The notes under the pieces were generated by a model. The model was not told where the DNA came from. It did no database searches and worked only from the letters and a program-made list of their open reading frames with translations. Shown here in pieces: positions 1 through 7,470 of a stretch of DNA of 41,564 nucleotides. A program made the translations under genes and the position numbers. The first letter of the stretch is position 1, and every line of letters starts with the position of its first letter. Source of the DNA: Flavobacteriales bacterium (lineage in GTDB: Bacteria > Bacteroidota > Bacteroidia > Flavobacteriales_F > PHOS-HE28); assembly GCA_019912395.1 (NCBI GenBank), contig JAIOIH010000037.1, positions 1-41,564 of the forward strand. Reading direction: 5' to 3'.

Positions 1-22
1 TGTAAGCTCCCCCAAGATCAGG
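1..22 (+). repeat. Left terminal inverted repeat of the IS3 element
   Basis: Bases 1-22 start TGTAAGCTCCCCC and end GATCAGG. They match the reverse complement of 1417-1437 except for one substitution and a short indel region. Confidence 0.9.
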
Positions 23-67
23 TGTGCGGGATAGTAGAACCGCAAAATCAACCTGAACTTTGGGACA

Positions 68-334
68 ATGAGAAAGAGCAAATGGACGGAAGCGCAGATC
101 GTGGCGATGCTGCGCGAGCATGAGCAAGGCCGCAAGGTGGCCGACCTTTGCAGGGAACATGGCGTGAGCCAGCCGACCTTCTATCAGTGGAAGGCCAAGT
201 ACGGCGGCATGGGGGTGAGCGAGCTCAAGGAGCTGCGCGCCCTTCGCGAAGAGAACACCAAGCTGAAGCTGAAGGTGGCCGACCTCACCCTGGACAAGGA
301 CATCCTCAAGGAGATCTTGGGAAAAAAGCCTTAG
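68..334 (+). CDS. IS3-family transposase OrfA (helix-turn-helix subunit)
   Basis: This 88-residue protein has the IS3 OrfA pattern: an N-terminal helix-turn-helix (residues ~8-40, including GVSQPTFYQWKAKYGG) that recognises the terminal repeats, then a leucine-rich coiled coil (residues ~50-85) for multimerisation. The start follows the left repeat by 45 bp, where OrfA genes usually begin. It ends shortly after a run of six A residues, where ribosomes are expected to slip back one base to make the OrfAB fusion transposase. OrfA alone normally acts as a regulator of transposition. Confidence 0.93.
   Translation: MRKSKWTEAQIVAMLREHEQGRKVADLCREHGVSQPTFYQWKAKYGGMGVSELKELRALREENTKLKLKVADLTLDKDILKEILGKKP
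322..328 (+). other. Programmed -1 frameshift site A AAA AAG
   Basis: The heptamer is in the correct phase: in the orfA frame it reads as AAA AAG preceded by the last A of GGA. A slip of -1 moves translation into the orfB frame, continuing K-A-L-G-P-A-E-K. This is the classic IS3 slippery heptamer. The orfA stop follows at 332-334. Confidence 0.85.
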
Positions 335-1218
335 GACCCGCCGAGAAGCGAGAGATGGCACACTGGCTTGTGACGCAGTGCAAGCACAGTGTTCGGCGGG
401 TCTGCAAACTGCTGGGGCTGAGCCAGAGCGTATACCGTTACGTGCCCAAGCCAAAGGACGACATCGAGGTGATCGAGCACATGAACGCCTGGGTGGCCAA
501 GAAGCCCAGTTGGGGTTTTTGGAAGGTGTACACGCGGTTGCGCAAGGATGGGCGGGTAGTGAACCACAAACGGCTGCACCGGCTCTACACCACGGCCGGG
601 CTCAACCTGCGCCGGCCCACCAAAAGACGCGTGCCGGAGCGAGTGAAGGAACCACTGTGCCTTCCCATCGGTCCGAACATCACTTGGAGCATGGACTTCA
701 TGGCCGACCGGCTTTTGAACGGCACCAAGGTGCGCACCTTCAACGTGATCGACGACTTCGGCCGCGAGGCCCTGAACATCACGGTGGACACCTCGATCCG
801 GTCGCAGTACGTGATCCGTGAACTGGACAAGCTGATCGAGTGGCGTGGCAAGCCCGAACGTTTGCGCGTGGACAATGGCCCGGAGTTCATTGCCCATGAA
901 TTGGAACTCTGGGCAGAGCACAATGGCATCGGGCTGACCTTCATCGAGAAGGGGCGTCCCATGCAGAACGGTCTGGTCGAGCGCTTCAACAGGACCTACC
1001 GGGAGGAAGTGCTTGATGCCTACCTGTTCGAGGACCTTGAGCAACTGCGCGCCCTTACGGCACAGTTCATCTGGAGCTACAACCAGGAACGACCACACGA
1101 TTCCCTGCTTGACCTCACCCCGCGAGAGTTCCTGATGAAGTACGGGGCGATGCCGGCCTCATTTACCGGGAGCCGGACGCACTTTCCAACCTTCCTGCTG
1201 GACCAGCCTGCCGCGTAA
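325..1218 (+). CDS. IS3-family transposase OrfB / OrfAB C-terminal part (rve integrase core)
   Basis: This frame encodes the catalytic half of the transposase. The HTH_21-like segment (SVRRVCKLLGLSQSVYRY) precedes an RNase-H-fold integrase core with the DDE triad: Asp in the WSMDFM segment, Asp in RVDNGPEF, and Glu in the NGLVERFNRTYREEV segment. The C-terminal YNQERPHDSL signature is typical of IS3, IS407-like group. Translation is expected mainly through the -1 shift at 322-328; an internal ATG at 355 could give free OrfB. No frameshift or missing catalytic residue is seen. Confidence 0.93.
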   Translation, partial: KALGPAEKREMAHWLVTQCKHSVRRVCKLLGLSQSVYRYVPKPKDDIEVIEHMNAWVAKKPSWGFWKVYTRLRKDGRVVNHKRLHRLYTTAGLNLRRPTKRRVPERVKEPLCLPIGPNITWSMDFMADRLLNGTKVRTFNVIDDFGREALNITVDTSIRSQYVIRELDKLIEWRGKPERLRVDNGPEFIAHELELWAEHNGIGLTFIEKGRPMQNGLVERFNRTYREEVLDAYLFEDLEQLRALTAQFIWSYNQERPHDSLLDLTPREFLMKYGAMPASFTGSRTHFPTFLLDQPAA

Positions 1219-1416
1219 TGAGTTTTTCAAGGCATTGGACCAAAGGATGGGGCAGGGCAGATCGCCCCACACCCATTCCTCATCCTCCGGTCACCGGCTT
1301 ATCCCTGGCAGGTTGCTCTCCAGCAGTGCCTGCTTCCGTTATCACCGGCACAGCAAAGATCGAGGAACGACCAAACCAACATCCCGGCGAAATGCCGACC
1401 TTTAACAATCCGCGTA

Positions 1417-1437
1417 CCTGATCAGGGGAAGCTTACA
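1417..1437 (-). repeat. Right terminal inverted repeat of the IS3 element
   Basis: The reverse complement reads TGTAAGCTTCCCC then TGATCAGG, the partner of the left end. The last five coding bases and stop codon of the truncated minus-strand gene next door lie inside this repeat, which fixes the insertion boundary at about 1437. Confidence 0.9.
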
Positions 1438-1777
1438 AACGAACACCGGGCATTTTCCGCATCCTGATCTTCGCCAAGCTCGATTTCGCGTTGGCTAGGC
1501 TGTAGTAGTAGCTGGACTTGAGTAGCAGTGGCTCCAAGGCAGACTCGCTCGACTCCATGAAGGCAATGCTTCGCGTCAAGTCAGTCTCATTCCCGCTCTC
1601 CACACCCAAGTCGCACAAGAAGCCATATAACTCGGCCTCCTTGTATAAACGCTTGTTCGGCTCGATATCCTTAACATCGATGAGGCATTGCTCGATCAAT
1701 TGACGGACGCTCACATAGTCCTCTTGGTCAAGCAGCTTGTGCAAATGATCGAACAGTTCTTTCTCCATGGCTCTCAT
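1433..1777 (-). pseudogene. 5' fragment of an unknown helical (TPR-like) gene truncated by the IS
   Basis: About 112 native codons remain before the reading frame enters the IS right repeat and stops at 1433. The peptide is helical, with paired amphipathic helices (for example SSYYYSLANAKSSLAKIR), and resembles a tetratricopeptide-type N-terminus. Some HEPN-domain proteins (LA2681-like) have such TPR N-termini, but the diagnostic C-terminal domain is missing here, so this is only a suggestion. An alternative start lies at Met4. The rest of the gene should lie beyond the window's left edge if the IS is a simple insertion. It lies head-to-head with the HNH gene across 133 bp. Confidence 0.65.
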
Positions 1778-1910
1778 ATCGAAAATGCGTTTGCAATCGG
1801 CAGATTTGTTGTAGATCGGTCCTGCGGTAAAGTACGGCCAAGCTCAGGTCATCCAAGCTCATTTTTCAACAACGCGCACAGATGCATTAACCTGAGCATT
1901 CCTTTGTTGC

Positions 1911-2741
1911 ATGTCCAGAAGAGTACAGGTCGAAGGGATGTGCAGAATCTGTGGTACTGCAGGGCCACTCACATTTGACCACGTCCCACCGAAGCGCTGC
2001 TTCAACAATTTCCCCGGATACTATGAGGCATCCGTTGATACCCTCTTCGCTTTGGACAAGGCAGGCCAGTTTCCCGATATGAACACGGTTGTCGCGCAAA
2101 GGAAAGCGCGGAAATGGCAAGGTGGAATTGGCTTCAATAGCTTGTGTGGGTCATGCAACAACAATACGGGAAGCTGGTATGGAAATGCATTCGCGGAATG
2201 GGTTCATCAATCCATGGGCATACTGTTGAAGGCTAATGGGCAACCGTCTCTGATCTATCCCACGTTCTTCTTTCCACTGCGCGTCATCAAGCAAATCATT
2301 ACCATGTTTTTATCTATTGACGATGGCCATCTTCAAACGGACTATCCCGCGCTGCCCAAATTCATCCTCAATCGTGAGGAGCGATTTCTTGACAAGGCTT
2401 ACAAAATCTATGCATACTACAATTTCGAGGGATCCCCTCGTTACTTGCCTCGCACCTTTATGACAAATGGCAAGTCAACGGAGATGATCATCATGTCTGA
2501 GATCTCTTTTCCTCCATTCGGTTTCGTGCTTTCCCTGAAGGGTCCGAAGCCCGCACCAGAAATCACCGACATCAGCCATTTTACTCGGTTCAATTACGGC
2601 GAGTGGACGGACTTCTACCAACGATTTCCAGTTCTTCCAACACACCTCCCTAACATACCTGTGGACTATCGAACGAGACTGGAGATTGAAGAGGCAATTC
2701 GGTCGAGCAGGCAAGAGCGGATACGCCGGGGGCAAATGTGA
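1911..2741 (+). CDS. HNH-endonuclease-like protein
   Basis: This 276-residue protein has a zinc-ribbon HNH-like core in the N-terminal third: C11-x2-C14 (CRICG), then D23-H24 in LTFDHVPPKRC, then C79-x2-C82-N83 in CGSCNNN. These match the two cysteine pairs, the catalytic DH and the final N of HNH nucleases. Residues ~100-276 are not recognisable. The start is uncertain: Met10 (1938) directly precedes the cysteine motif and follows a GAAGGG stretch. Its base composition is clearly more AT-rich than the house genes, suggesting transfer. It converges on the type IIG gene, so a defence role is plausible but not shown. Confidence 0.7.
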   Translation: MSRRVQVEGMCRICGTAGPLTFDHVPPKRCFNNFPGYYEASVDTLFALDKAGQFPDMNTVVAQRKARKWQGGIGFNSLCGSCNNNTGSWYGNAFAEWVHQSMGILLKANGQPSLIYPTFFFPLRVIKQIITMFLSIDDGHLQTDYPALPKFILNREERFLDKAYKIYAYYNFEGSPRYLPRTFMTNGKSTEMIIMSEISFPPFGFVLSLKGPKPAPEITDISHFTRFNYGEWTDFYQRFPVLPTHLPNIPVDYRTRLEIEEAIRSSRQERIRRGQM

Positions 2742-2800
2742 AGAGGAGTTCTGACAGCACTTAGGGTTTCTTGTTTGCAGCGAACCATACCTCACATTGC

Positions 2801-2938
2801 CTATCTCCCCTCCGCCACCCCAACCTCGCCATTCGTAAGCCCATACAACGCATACACCAAGCCATCCACCTTGCCTTCCACATGGGCAATGCGATCGGCG
2901 ATTTGCGTGGCGCAGCATCGATAAGAATTTCGGATCAT
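2801..2938 (-). pseudogene. Leftover C-terminal tail of a type IIG restriction enzyme gene
   Basis: Just after the stop of the type IIG gene, on the same strand in another frame, a 45-codon stretch reads IADRIAHVEGKVDGLVYALY then GLTNGEVGVAEGR and a TAG stop. This is the usual end of Eco57I-like enzymes (…the helix ending ELYGLTEEE). It parallels the intact gene's own end, VEHFENRINEAVFELYNLT. It is GC-rich like the 5' half of the intact gene, not like the AT-rich 3' half. I infer it is the original tail, displaced when the specificity half was exchanged. Confidence 0.6.
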
Positions 2939-5745
2939 TTCAATGCATCCATCACTACACGTATTTCTTCAGCAGTCAAATTGTAAAGCTCAAAAACCGC
3001 TTCATTAATTCGGTTCTCAAAATGCTCGACCTTAACTTTCATGTCTTCATTCATGCCACGTCCTTGCTGTAAGAATTGGCTGTCTTTGAACTCGGTCAGC
3101 TGTCGCGCAATTTTCGCGATCCGTTCGCGCAGGGCAAGTTCATTCGCGGTCCGAGCGACTTTCAACTGAATATCGAGCAGGGCACTTTTCTTAACCTTTG
3201 GAAAGGTTTTCTTTTGGTCAGAATGAACCTTACTCCAATAGTAGCGGGTCAGCCAACTGTTCATGATACCCAAGATGTAGTACAAGTTCTCAGCCTCGGG
3301 AGAATCCCGGTAAACGTTGTATAATGAGTTCATCGCATACAACCCTCCTGGCACTATCGCTGCGATAGGGAAATGACCCACCTGTCGTATGCATATCCGC
3401 TGTTGTTCATGTATGGTCCTGTTTCCTCCGCTTTTCACTCCTTCAGGAGTAAACAGCGTGAACAAAGTCTGCGAACGCAGGCCGTATGGTTCTATGTCTG
3501 AACCATCGATGACTGGAACGTAGTGCTTACTGATCCTTCGTTCCGCGACATGCTTTTTACGATCCCATGCCTGAATTCCAAAATATGCGCCGCATGAATC
3601 CCCTAAAGGTCTTGATCCAGCCCTGATCTTCTCTAAAAGTCTTTTATCTGAGGAACTGACGTCCAAAGCAAAGTCTGCACGCTCATTCAAAATAAGAGAG
3701 CGTTGAAGCACGGGTTCCAGCGCTCTGGGCTTAAAAGCTTCGGCAACTCTAAAGACTTTGAAACTGTGCTTTGCACTAGAAGTGGTCTTGGCCAGTATGA
3801 AAACGCATGTATCTACACTAGCCTGATCGAAGACATTATAATCGAACAGAAGTATTTCGCTAAGCTTGGTATTCTCGAGGATGAACCGTCTCAGCGGCTC
3901 TGCATGAATATTCTTCAAGAAAGTGTTTGGTGTTATGTAACCCAGTAGCCCGCCCGTTCGCGTCAAGTGAACCGAACGTTCAATGAAAAGCTGATAGGTA
4001 TCAATCTTATACTTAGCCGTCAAATAATGATTTGTTGCATAAGTGAAAAAGTCGATTTCATTGATATTCTGGAGCAGAACGTACGGCGGGTTCCCGATCA
4101 CGGCATCAAAGCCTCCCTGCTTGAACACAGCGGGAAAGCTGCGCTTCCAATCAAAAGGCCGCACGCTTCGGGCGTCGCCATCGGGAAAGAGGTCGTACCA
4201 ATCCGGCGCGATCAAGCTGTTGCCGCATTGTATGTTGCGGTCCAGCGTAGGCAATACGCGGTCGTGGAAAAGGCCGAGCTGTTGGTTGATGCTGGCTTCC
4301 GTTTCGCCCTCCATACACTTGAGTAAAAGGCTCAGCTTGGTCACCTCCACGGCGTTCGCGTCGAGGTCCACGCCGAAAATGTTGTTCACGAGGATGCGCT
4401 TCTTTTCGGCGGTGGTAAGCTCGCCATCGGGCCGCAGCTTGTCGCTCTTCTTGCCGGTGCGCAATTTCTTCATGGCCCCGTACTGCTGCTTGTGCCAGTT
4501 AAGCAGGTGGTCGTACGCGCCCAATAGGAAACTGCCGCTGCCGCAGGCCGGGTCCACAATGCGCAGGTCCGCCACCTCGCTGGGTTTCTTACCCTTCACC
4601 AGTTCGCCCACCGTGTGCTGCACGATGTATTCCACGATGTACTGGGGGGTGTAGTACACGCCCCCGGCGTGGCGCACCTCGGGCTTTTTCTCAATGCGGG
4701 CACGGTGGCCGCTGTCGATGCGGATCTGCTTGCCCAGGAACTGCTCGTAGGCACTGCCGAGGATCTCCACGCTGATCACGCTGAACTCGTAGGGACTGGC
4801 CGGGTAGTAGAGTTCCTCGATGATGGTCTTCATCACCTTGTTGTCCACGGTGAGCGTTTCGCTCAGCTCATCCTTCTTGAAGTCGAAAAGTCCACTGTTG
4901 TAGCGGCGATCGGCATGCTGGAAGATGTCGAAGAGCTTCGGGTAATGGTCGCCCTTCTCCTTCAGGATGGCCTTCAGTTGGCCGTAGGGTTCCACGCCCC
5001 GATCCTCGGCGATGCGCAGGAAGATCAAGCGGTCTATGATGTGCTGCACCACGAAGTTGATGCCTTCCTCATCCAACTGCTTATTCCGCAGGCTGATGCT
5101 GGTGGCGAGGTAGGTGCGCCAACTGTCCAGGCTTTCCAGAAACGCCTTGTCCACGGTGCTGGTACCGCGCTTGTGTTTGTCGCTTTTCAGGTAGCGATCG
5201 AAGCTGCCTTTGAGCACCTGTTCTTTGCTGAAGGTCTCCCACAGGAAGTCGAACTCCTTGATGTACTGGTCGTAGGTGAGGTACTTCATGCGCGCCTTGC
5301 TGGCGCTGTCCTTCACCTCGGGTTTTTGCGTGCAATCGTAGACGCTGAACTCCTCGAAATCGGTGAGGATGCTCACGGGCAGTTTCGCGCTCCACGCATA
5401 GCGCCGCACTTGGTAGGCGGGCATCACGTCGGTCTTTACCTTCACGCTGGGCTTCTTGGCCTCCACGAAGAAGAGGCGCTTGCCCCCGGGCAGCCGGAAG
5501 CTGTAGTCGGGCGCCTTCATCGCACCCGCCACGCGCACCTTGTCCTCATGGATCACCTCGCGGTAGGCCTCCGCATAGCCTTGGCTGTTGTCCATATCCC
5601 AACCGAGCAGGCGGAAGAAGGGGTCTATGAAATCCTTGCGGACGAGGGCTTCGCTGTAATCGCTCCGCTTGTAGCTATCGTATTGCTCGTGGAACCGGGC
5701 CACGAGCTTTTCGAGCGCCGCTTTTGCTTCTTCCTTGGTGGACAT
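2935..5745 (-). CDS. Type IIG restriction endonuclease-DNA adenine methyltransferase fusion
   Basis: This 936-residue protein both cuts and methylates DNA. Order of parts: a PD-(D/E)XK nuclease (P79-D80 ... E95-A-K97); a helical linker; a gamma-class N6-adenine methyltransferase with motif I DPACGSGSF (398-406) and motif IV NPPY (552-555); and a C-terminal target-recognition region (~580-936). The start at 5745 was preferred over an upstream ATG (5931) because MSTKEEAK begins the conserved domain and a TACTTTCA promoter element lies 6 bp before it. The DNA is GC-rich up to about the NPPY codons (~4080) and AT-rich from there to the stop, suggesting that the specificity half came from elsewhere. 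No separate methylase or specificity subunit is needed or seen. Confidence 0.9.
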   Translation of the reverse strand: MSTKEEAKAALEKLVARFHEQYDSYKRSDYSEALVRKDFIDPFFRLLGWDMDNSQGYAEAYREVIHEDKVRVAGAMKAPDYSFRLPGGKRLFFVEAKKPSVKVKTDVMPAYQVRRYAWSAKLPVSILTDFEEFSVYDCTQKPEVKDSASKARMKYLTYDQYIKEFDFLWETFSKEQVLKGSFDRYLKSDKHKRGTSTVDKAFLESLDSWRTYLATSISLRNKQLDEEGINFVVQHIIDRLIFLRIAEDRGVEPYGQLKAILKEKGDHYPKLFDIFQHADRRYNSGLFDFKKDELSETLTVDNKVMKTIIEELYYPASPYEFSVISVEILGSAYEQFLGKQIRIDSGHRARIEKKPEVRHAGGVYYTPQYIVEYIVQHTVGELVKGKKPSEVADLRIVDPACGSGSFLLGAYDHLLNWHKQQYGAMKKLRTGKKSDKLRPDGELTTAEKKRILVNNIFGVDLDANAVEVTKLSLLLKCMEGETEASINQQLGLFHDRVLPTLDRNIQCGNSLIAPDWYDLFPDGDARSVRPFDWKRSFPAVFKQGGFDAVIGNPPYVLLQNINEIDFFTYATNHYLTAKYKIDTYQLFIERSVHLTRTGGLLGYITPNTFLKNIHAEPLRRFILENTKLSEILLFDYNVFDQASVDTCVFILAKTTSSAKHSFKVFRVAEAFKPRALEPVLQRSLILNERADFALDVSSSDKRLLEKIRAGSRPLGDSCGAYFGIQAWDRKKHVAERRISKHYVPVIDGSDIEPYGLRSQTLFTLFTPEGVKSGGNRTIHEQQRICIRQVGHFPIAAIVPGGLYAMNSLYNVYRDSPEAENLYYILGIMNSWLTRYYWSKVHSDQKKTFPKVKKSALLDIQLKVARTANELALRERIAKIARQLTEFKDSQFLQQGRGMNEDMKVKVEHFENRINEAVFELYNLTAEEIRVVMDALK

Positions 5746-5751
5746 GGGCTG

Positions 5752-5759
5752 TGAAAGTA
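5752..5759 (-). promoter_or_regulatory. Putative -7 promoter element of the type IIG gene (TACTTTCA)
   Basis: TACTTTCA lies 6 bp before the chosen ATG, resembling the Bacteroidota -7 element TAnnTTTG. Similar elements precede several other starts in this window at 4-6 bp, implying very short leaders. Confidence 0.4.
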
Positions 5760-5930
5760 GCCGGGGTGGGGGTGGCACTTCAGATATCGTGAAGGAGTAA
5801 CGAACAGGGGGTTTGTGGATAAGGGGAATGAAGGGAGGGGCGTGGTGGCGGTGACCAAGCCACCATCCCCGCGTTTGGAGCTGATCTGATTCCACGAATG
5901 ACTCGATTTGAAACGGACCTCGATAGTCCA

Positions 5931-5938
5931 TATCTTAG
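5931..5938 (+). promoter_or_regulatory. Putative -7 promoter element for the 66-residue gene (TATCTTAG)
   Basis: TATCTTAG matches TAnnTT of the Bacteroidota -7 consensus and lies 21 bp before the ATG at 5960. It is the main support for treating that small frame as a gene. Confidence 0.35.
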
Positions 5939-5959
5939 CCTATACCAAACAACTGAACC

Positions 5960-6160
5960 ATGAGCCAGAGTTGGGCATTCAAACAGCGAATACCAGGAAG
6001 CTTAGGGAGTATCCTTTTCTCCATGGCCGCTTTCGCTGAGGCGGACGATGTATACATTTTCGAACATGAGAGCTCAGGGCAAAAGATCCGAGTGATTGCT
6101 GGGAGTATGGAAGAAGCCGGAGAGAAAATAAGTGAGGGGGATTATGAGGATTATGACTAG
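5960..6160 (+). CDS. Small hypothetical protein (66 residues)
   Basis: No family is recognised. The peptide has a moderately hydrophobic N-terminal half and a very acidic C-terminus (EEAGEKISEGDYEDYD). The central segment YIFEHESSGQKIRVIAGSMEEA reads like a small beta-alpha domain. Support: a promoter-like TATCTTAG 21 bp upstream and a strong hairpin 15 bp after the stop. It is divergent from the type IIG gene; a role as a controller or antitoxin-like partner cannot be excluded but is not supported by any motif. Confidence 0.4.
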   Translation: MSQSWAFKQRIPGSLGSILFSMAAFAEADDVYIFEHESSGQKIRVIAGSMEEAGEKISEGDYEDYD

Positions 6161-6174
6161 CCCCCCCGCTGTCC

Positions 6175-6226
6175 CAAGTGTTCCTCGTGCTCCCGGTACT
6201 TCATCCGGGATGGCGAGGAGCACTTG
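6175..6226. terminator. Long hairpin between convergent genes (likely bidirectional terminator)
   Basis: CAAGTGTTCCTCG...CCCGG (6175-6196) pairs with CCGGGATGGCGAGGAGCACTTG (6205-6226) over 22 positions with about four mismatches around an 8-base loop. It sits between the 66-residue gene and the convergent nuclease gene. There is no U-tract, so termination in both directions is inferred from position and stem strength. Confidence 0.55.
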
Positions 6227-6243
6227 AGGCCATTATAGCCCCC

Positions 6244-7122
6244 TCAATGCACCACCCCCGCATCCACGCCCGCCTCCAATGAAGCCTGCAACGCCACGGG
6301 CAAGCCATTGAAAAAGTCCAAGCCCGTAACCGCTTCGATCTCGTCCACGCTGGTGCGGTAGTCATACCACGGCTGGGCATTGGCCTGCTGGGTGTTGGGC
6401 ATGTCCAAGGCGATGATGCGGGTATCGCTGGTGATGCGTTGGAGGTCGTCCTCGCCCACGGGGAGGATCAGCATCACCTTCCAGTAGCGCTCCGGCACGG
6501 TGATGCTGCCGTTGGCGATGGTGTACGTAATGCCGCCCAAGGAACCCGAGCCGCCGCTGCCGTAGCCACCGGCGTAGATGTATAGTTCATAGCCGGCGTA
6601 AGCGAGGTCCCGTGAGAAGCTCTCCAGATAGGCCCAAGTTTGTTGGTTCAGCACGGGGGCCTGCGGGCAGATGTTCGTCATGAAGAAGGTGGCAACATTG
6701 TCGGCATCGGTGGCGGTGCGGTCGCCGCTGGGGCAGAGGTGCCCACGATTGAAACCGGTGTTGGTATAGTTCCACGTGAAGGCCACGAAGTAGCCGTTGG
6801 GCAGCAAGGGGTCCGGCGAGAAGCAATCGCAGCGCGGCACCGGGCCGAGCCACTCACTGCTCAGATGCCAGGCTACCCAGCTGGCGGTGCCCCGGCTGTT
6901 GTCATAGGCCAAGCTGAACTGCGGCCTTTCGATGAGGTAGTTGTTGGCGAGCACCACCGAGGCGATGGCCCCGCTAGGGTTGCCCATCGTGAGCGGGTCG
7001 TTGGGGGCGGGCGCAGGCGGTGGCGTGGTGGCAGCAGGCGCGGCAGGCGGTTCGGGTTCTTCTTTCTTGCACCCGGCGCTGAGGATAGCGAAGGCAACTA
7101 CGAGGTAGGCTATGCGGGACAT
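6244..7122 (-). CDS. Lipoprotein DNA/RNA non-specific endonuclease (NucA / Endonuclease_NS family)
   Basis: This 292-residue protein starts with a lipoprotein signal (LSAGC, Cys18) and a Pro/Ala-rich linker (22-42), so it is probably anchored in the envelope or on the surface. The nuclease core shows the family signature as F-N-R-G-H-L-C-P-S-G-D-R (residues 124-135) with catalytic His128. Downstream are TNICPQ (149-154), Asn159 and the W163/LE pair, which together form the metal site. The usual first Asp of DRGH is Asn here, a tolerated variant in the family as far as I know, but worth noting. Such secreted enzymes usually scavenge nucleic acid. TATCTTGC lies 5 bp before the ATG. Expression appears monocistronic. 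Confidence 0.9.
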   Translation of the reverse strand: MSRIAYLVVAFAILSAGCKKEEPEPPAAPAATTPPPAPAPNDPLTMGNPSGAIASVVLANNYLIERPQFSLAYDNSRGTASWVAWHLSSEWLGPVPRCDCFSPDPLLPNGYFVAFTWNYTNTGFNRGHLCPSGDRTATDADNVATFFMTNICPQAPVLNQQTWAYLESFSRDLAYAGYELYIYAGGYGSGGSGSLGGITYTIANGSITVPERYWKVMLILPVGEDDLQRITSDTRIIALDMPNTQQANAQPWYDYRTSVDEIEAVTGLDFFNGLPVALQASLEAGVDAGVVH

Positions 7123-7127
7123 GGGGG

Positions 7128-7135
7128 GCAAGATA
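7128..7135 (-). promoter_or_regulatory. Putative -7 promoter element of the nuclease gene (TATCTTGC)
   Basis: TATCTTGC followed by CCCCC and the ATG at 7122 matches the spacing seen at 17631, 33658 and 27490, and suggests a leaderless or near-leaderless transcript. Confidence 0.4.
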
Positions 7136-7139
7136 GCAG

Positions 7140-7445
7140 CGTGCCTGCTGCTGAAGCGCCAAGAGACCTTTGGCCATGGCCTGAAGAGCCTGAATGCCGA
7201 AAAACTTGCAATGCCAAATACGGCCACAGACCAAGAGAGCCGAAGAGCCTGAAATGCCGAACGACCTGTAGAACCAAATGCACCAAAGAACCTGAAGAGG
7301 CCTGTAGCCACCTGCCCCGCTCAACCGAATGCCTGAAGAGCCTGAAAAACCAAGAGGCCTGGAACCGCCTGTGTCAGTTGTCAGTTGTCAGTTGTCAGGC
7401 TGACCGCGCCTGAATAGCGTTGATGCCAAGAGCCTGAAAGCTGAA
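7140..7445. repeat. Field of degenerate short repeats built on GCCTGAA / AAGAGCCTGAA
   Basis: In this non-coding stretch between the nuclease and WD40 genes the heptamer GCCTGAA occurs seven times (near 7179, 7188, 7247, 7330, 7339, 7409 and 7431). It is mixed with AATGCCGAA, AATGCC(A)AA, GAACC and AAGAG words at irregular spacing. Copies are neither equal in length nor regularly spaced, so it is not a CRISPR array or a simple tandem repeat. No gene is seen here. The upstream part of the nuclease gene's frame stays open only because of the repeat composition. Confidence 0.6.
7374..7397. repeat. Heptanucleotide tandem repeat (TCAGTTG)x3.4
   Basis: Three perfect and one partial copies of TCAGTTG are in direct succession. 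Such heptamer tracts are prone to slippage. It lies within the larger degenerate repeat field and outside any gene. Confidence 0.9.
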
Positions 7446-7470
7446 GAACCGGAGCGCAACACATCCAAAC

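Larger units (their letters stand above)
1..1437 (+). mobile_element. IS3-family insertion sequence, complete
   Basis: The element is bounded by imperfect terminal inverted repeats beginning TGTAAGCT and ending AGCTTACA, with the IS3-type TG...CA termini. It carries overlapping orfA and orfB frames joined by a slippery A6G site, and the DDE catalytic residues are intact, so it could still be active. About 200 bp between the orfB stop (1218) and the right repeat hold no convincing gene, which makes the element somewhat longer than a minimal IS3 element. The window begins exactly at the left terminal base, so the left flank and target duplication cannot be seen; the window edge may be a contig edge caused by this repeat. 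Confidence 0.93.

Noticed and set aside
1218-1421. Small frame after orfB within the IS
   Set aside because: Pro/Thr-rich, no start signal, spans the non-coding end of the element.
4615-5754. Long open frame antisense to the type IIG gene
   Set aside because: Compositional shadow (Leu/Val/Ala/His rich) of a gene with intact nuclease and methylase motifs on the other strand.
7374-7397. CRISPR array
   Set aside because: The TCAGTTG unit is only 7 bp with no spacers; no cas genes lie nearby.
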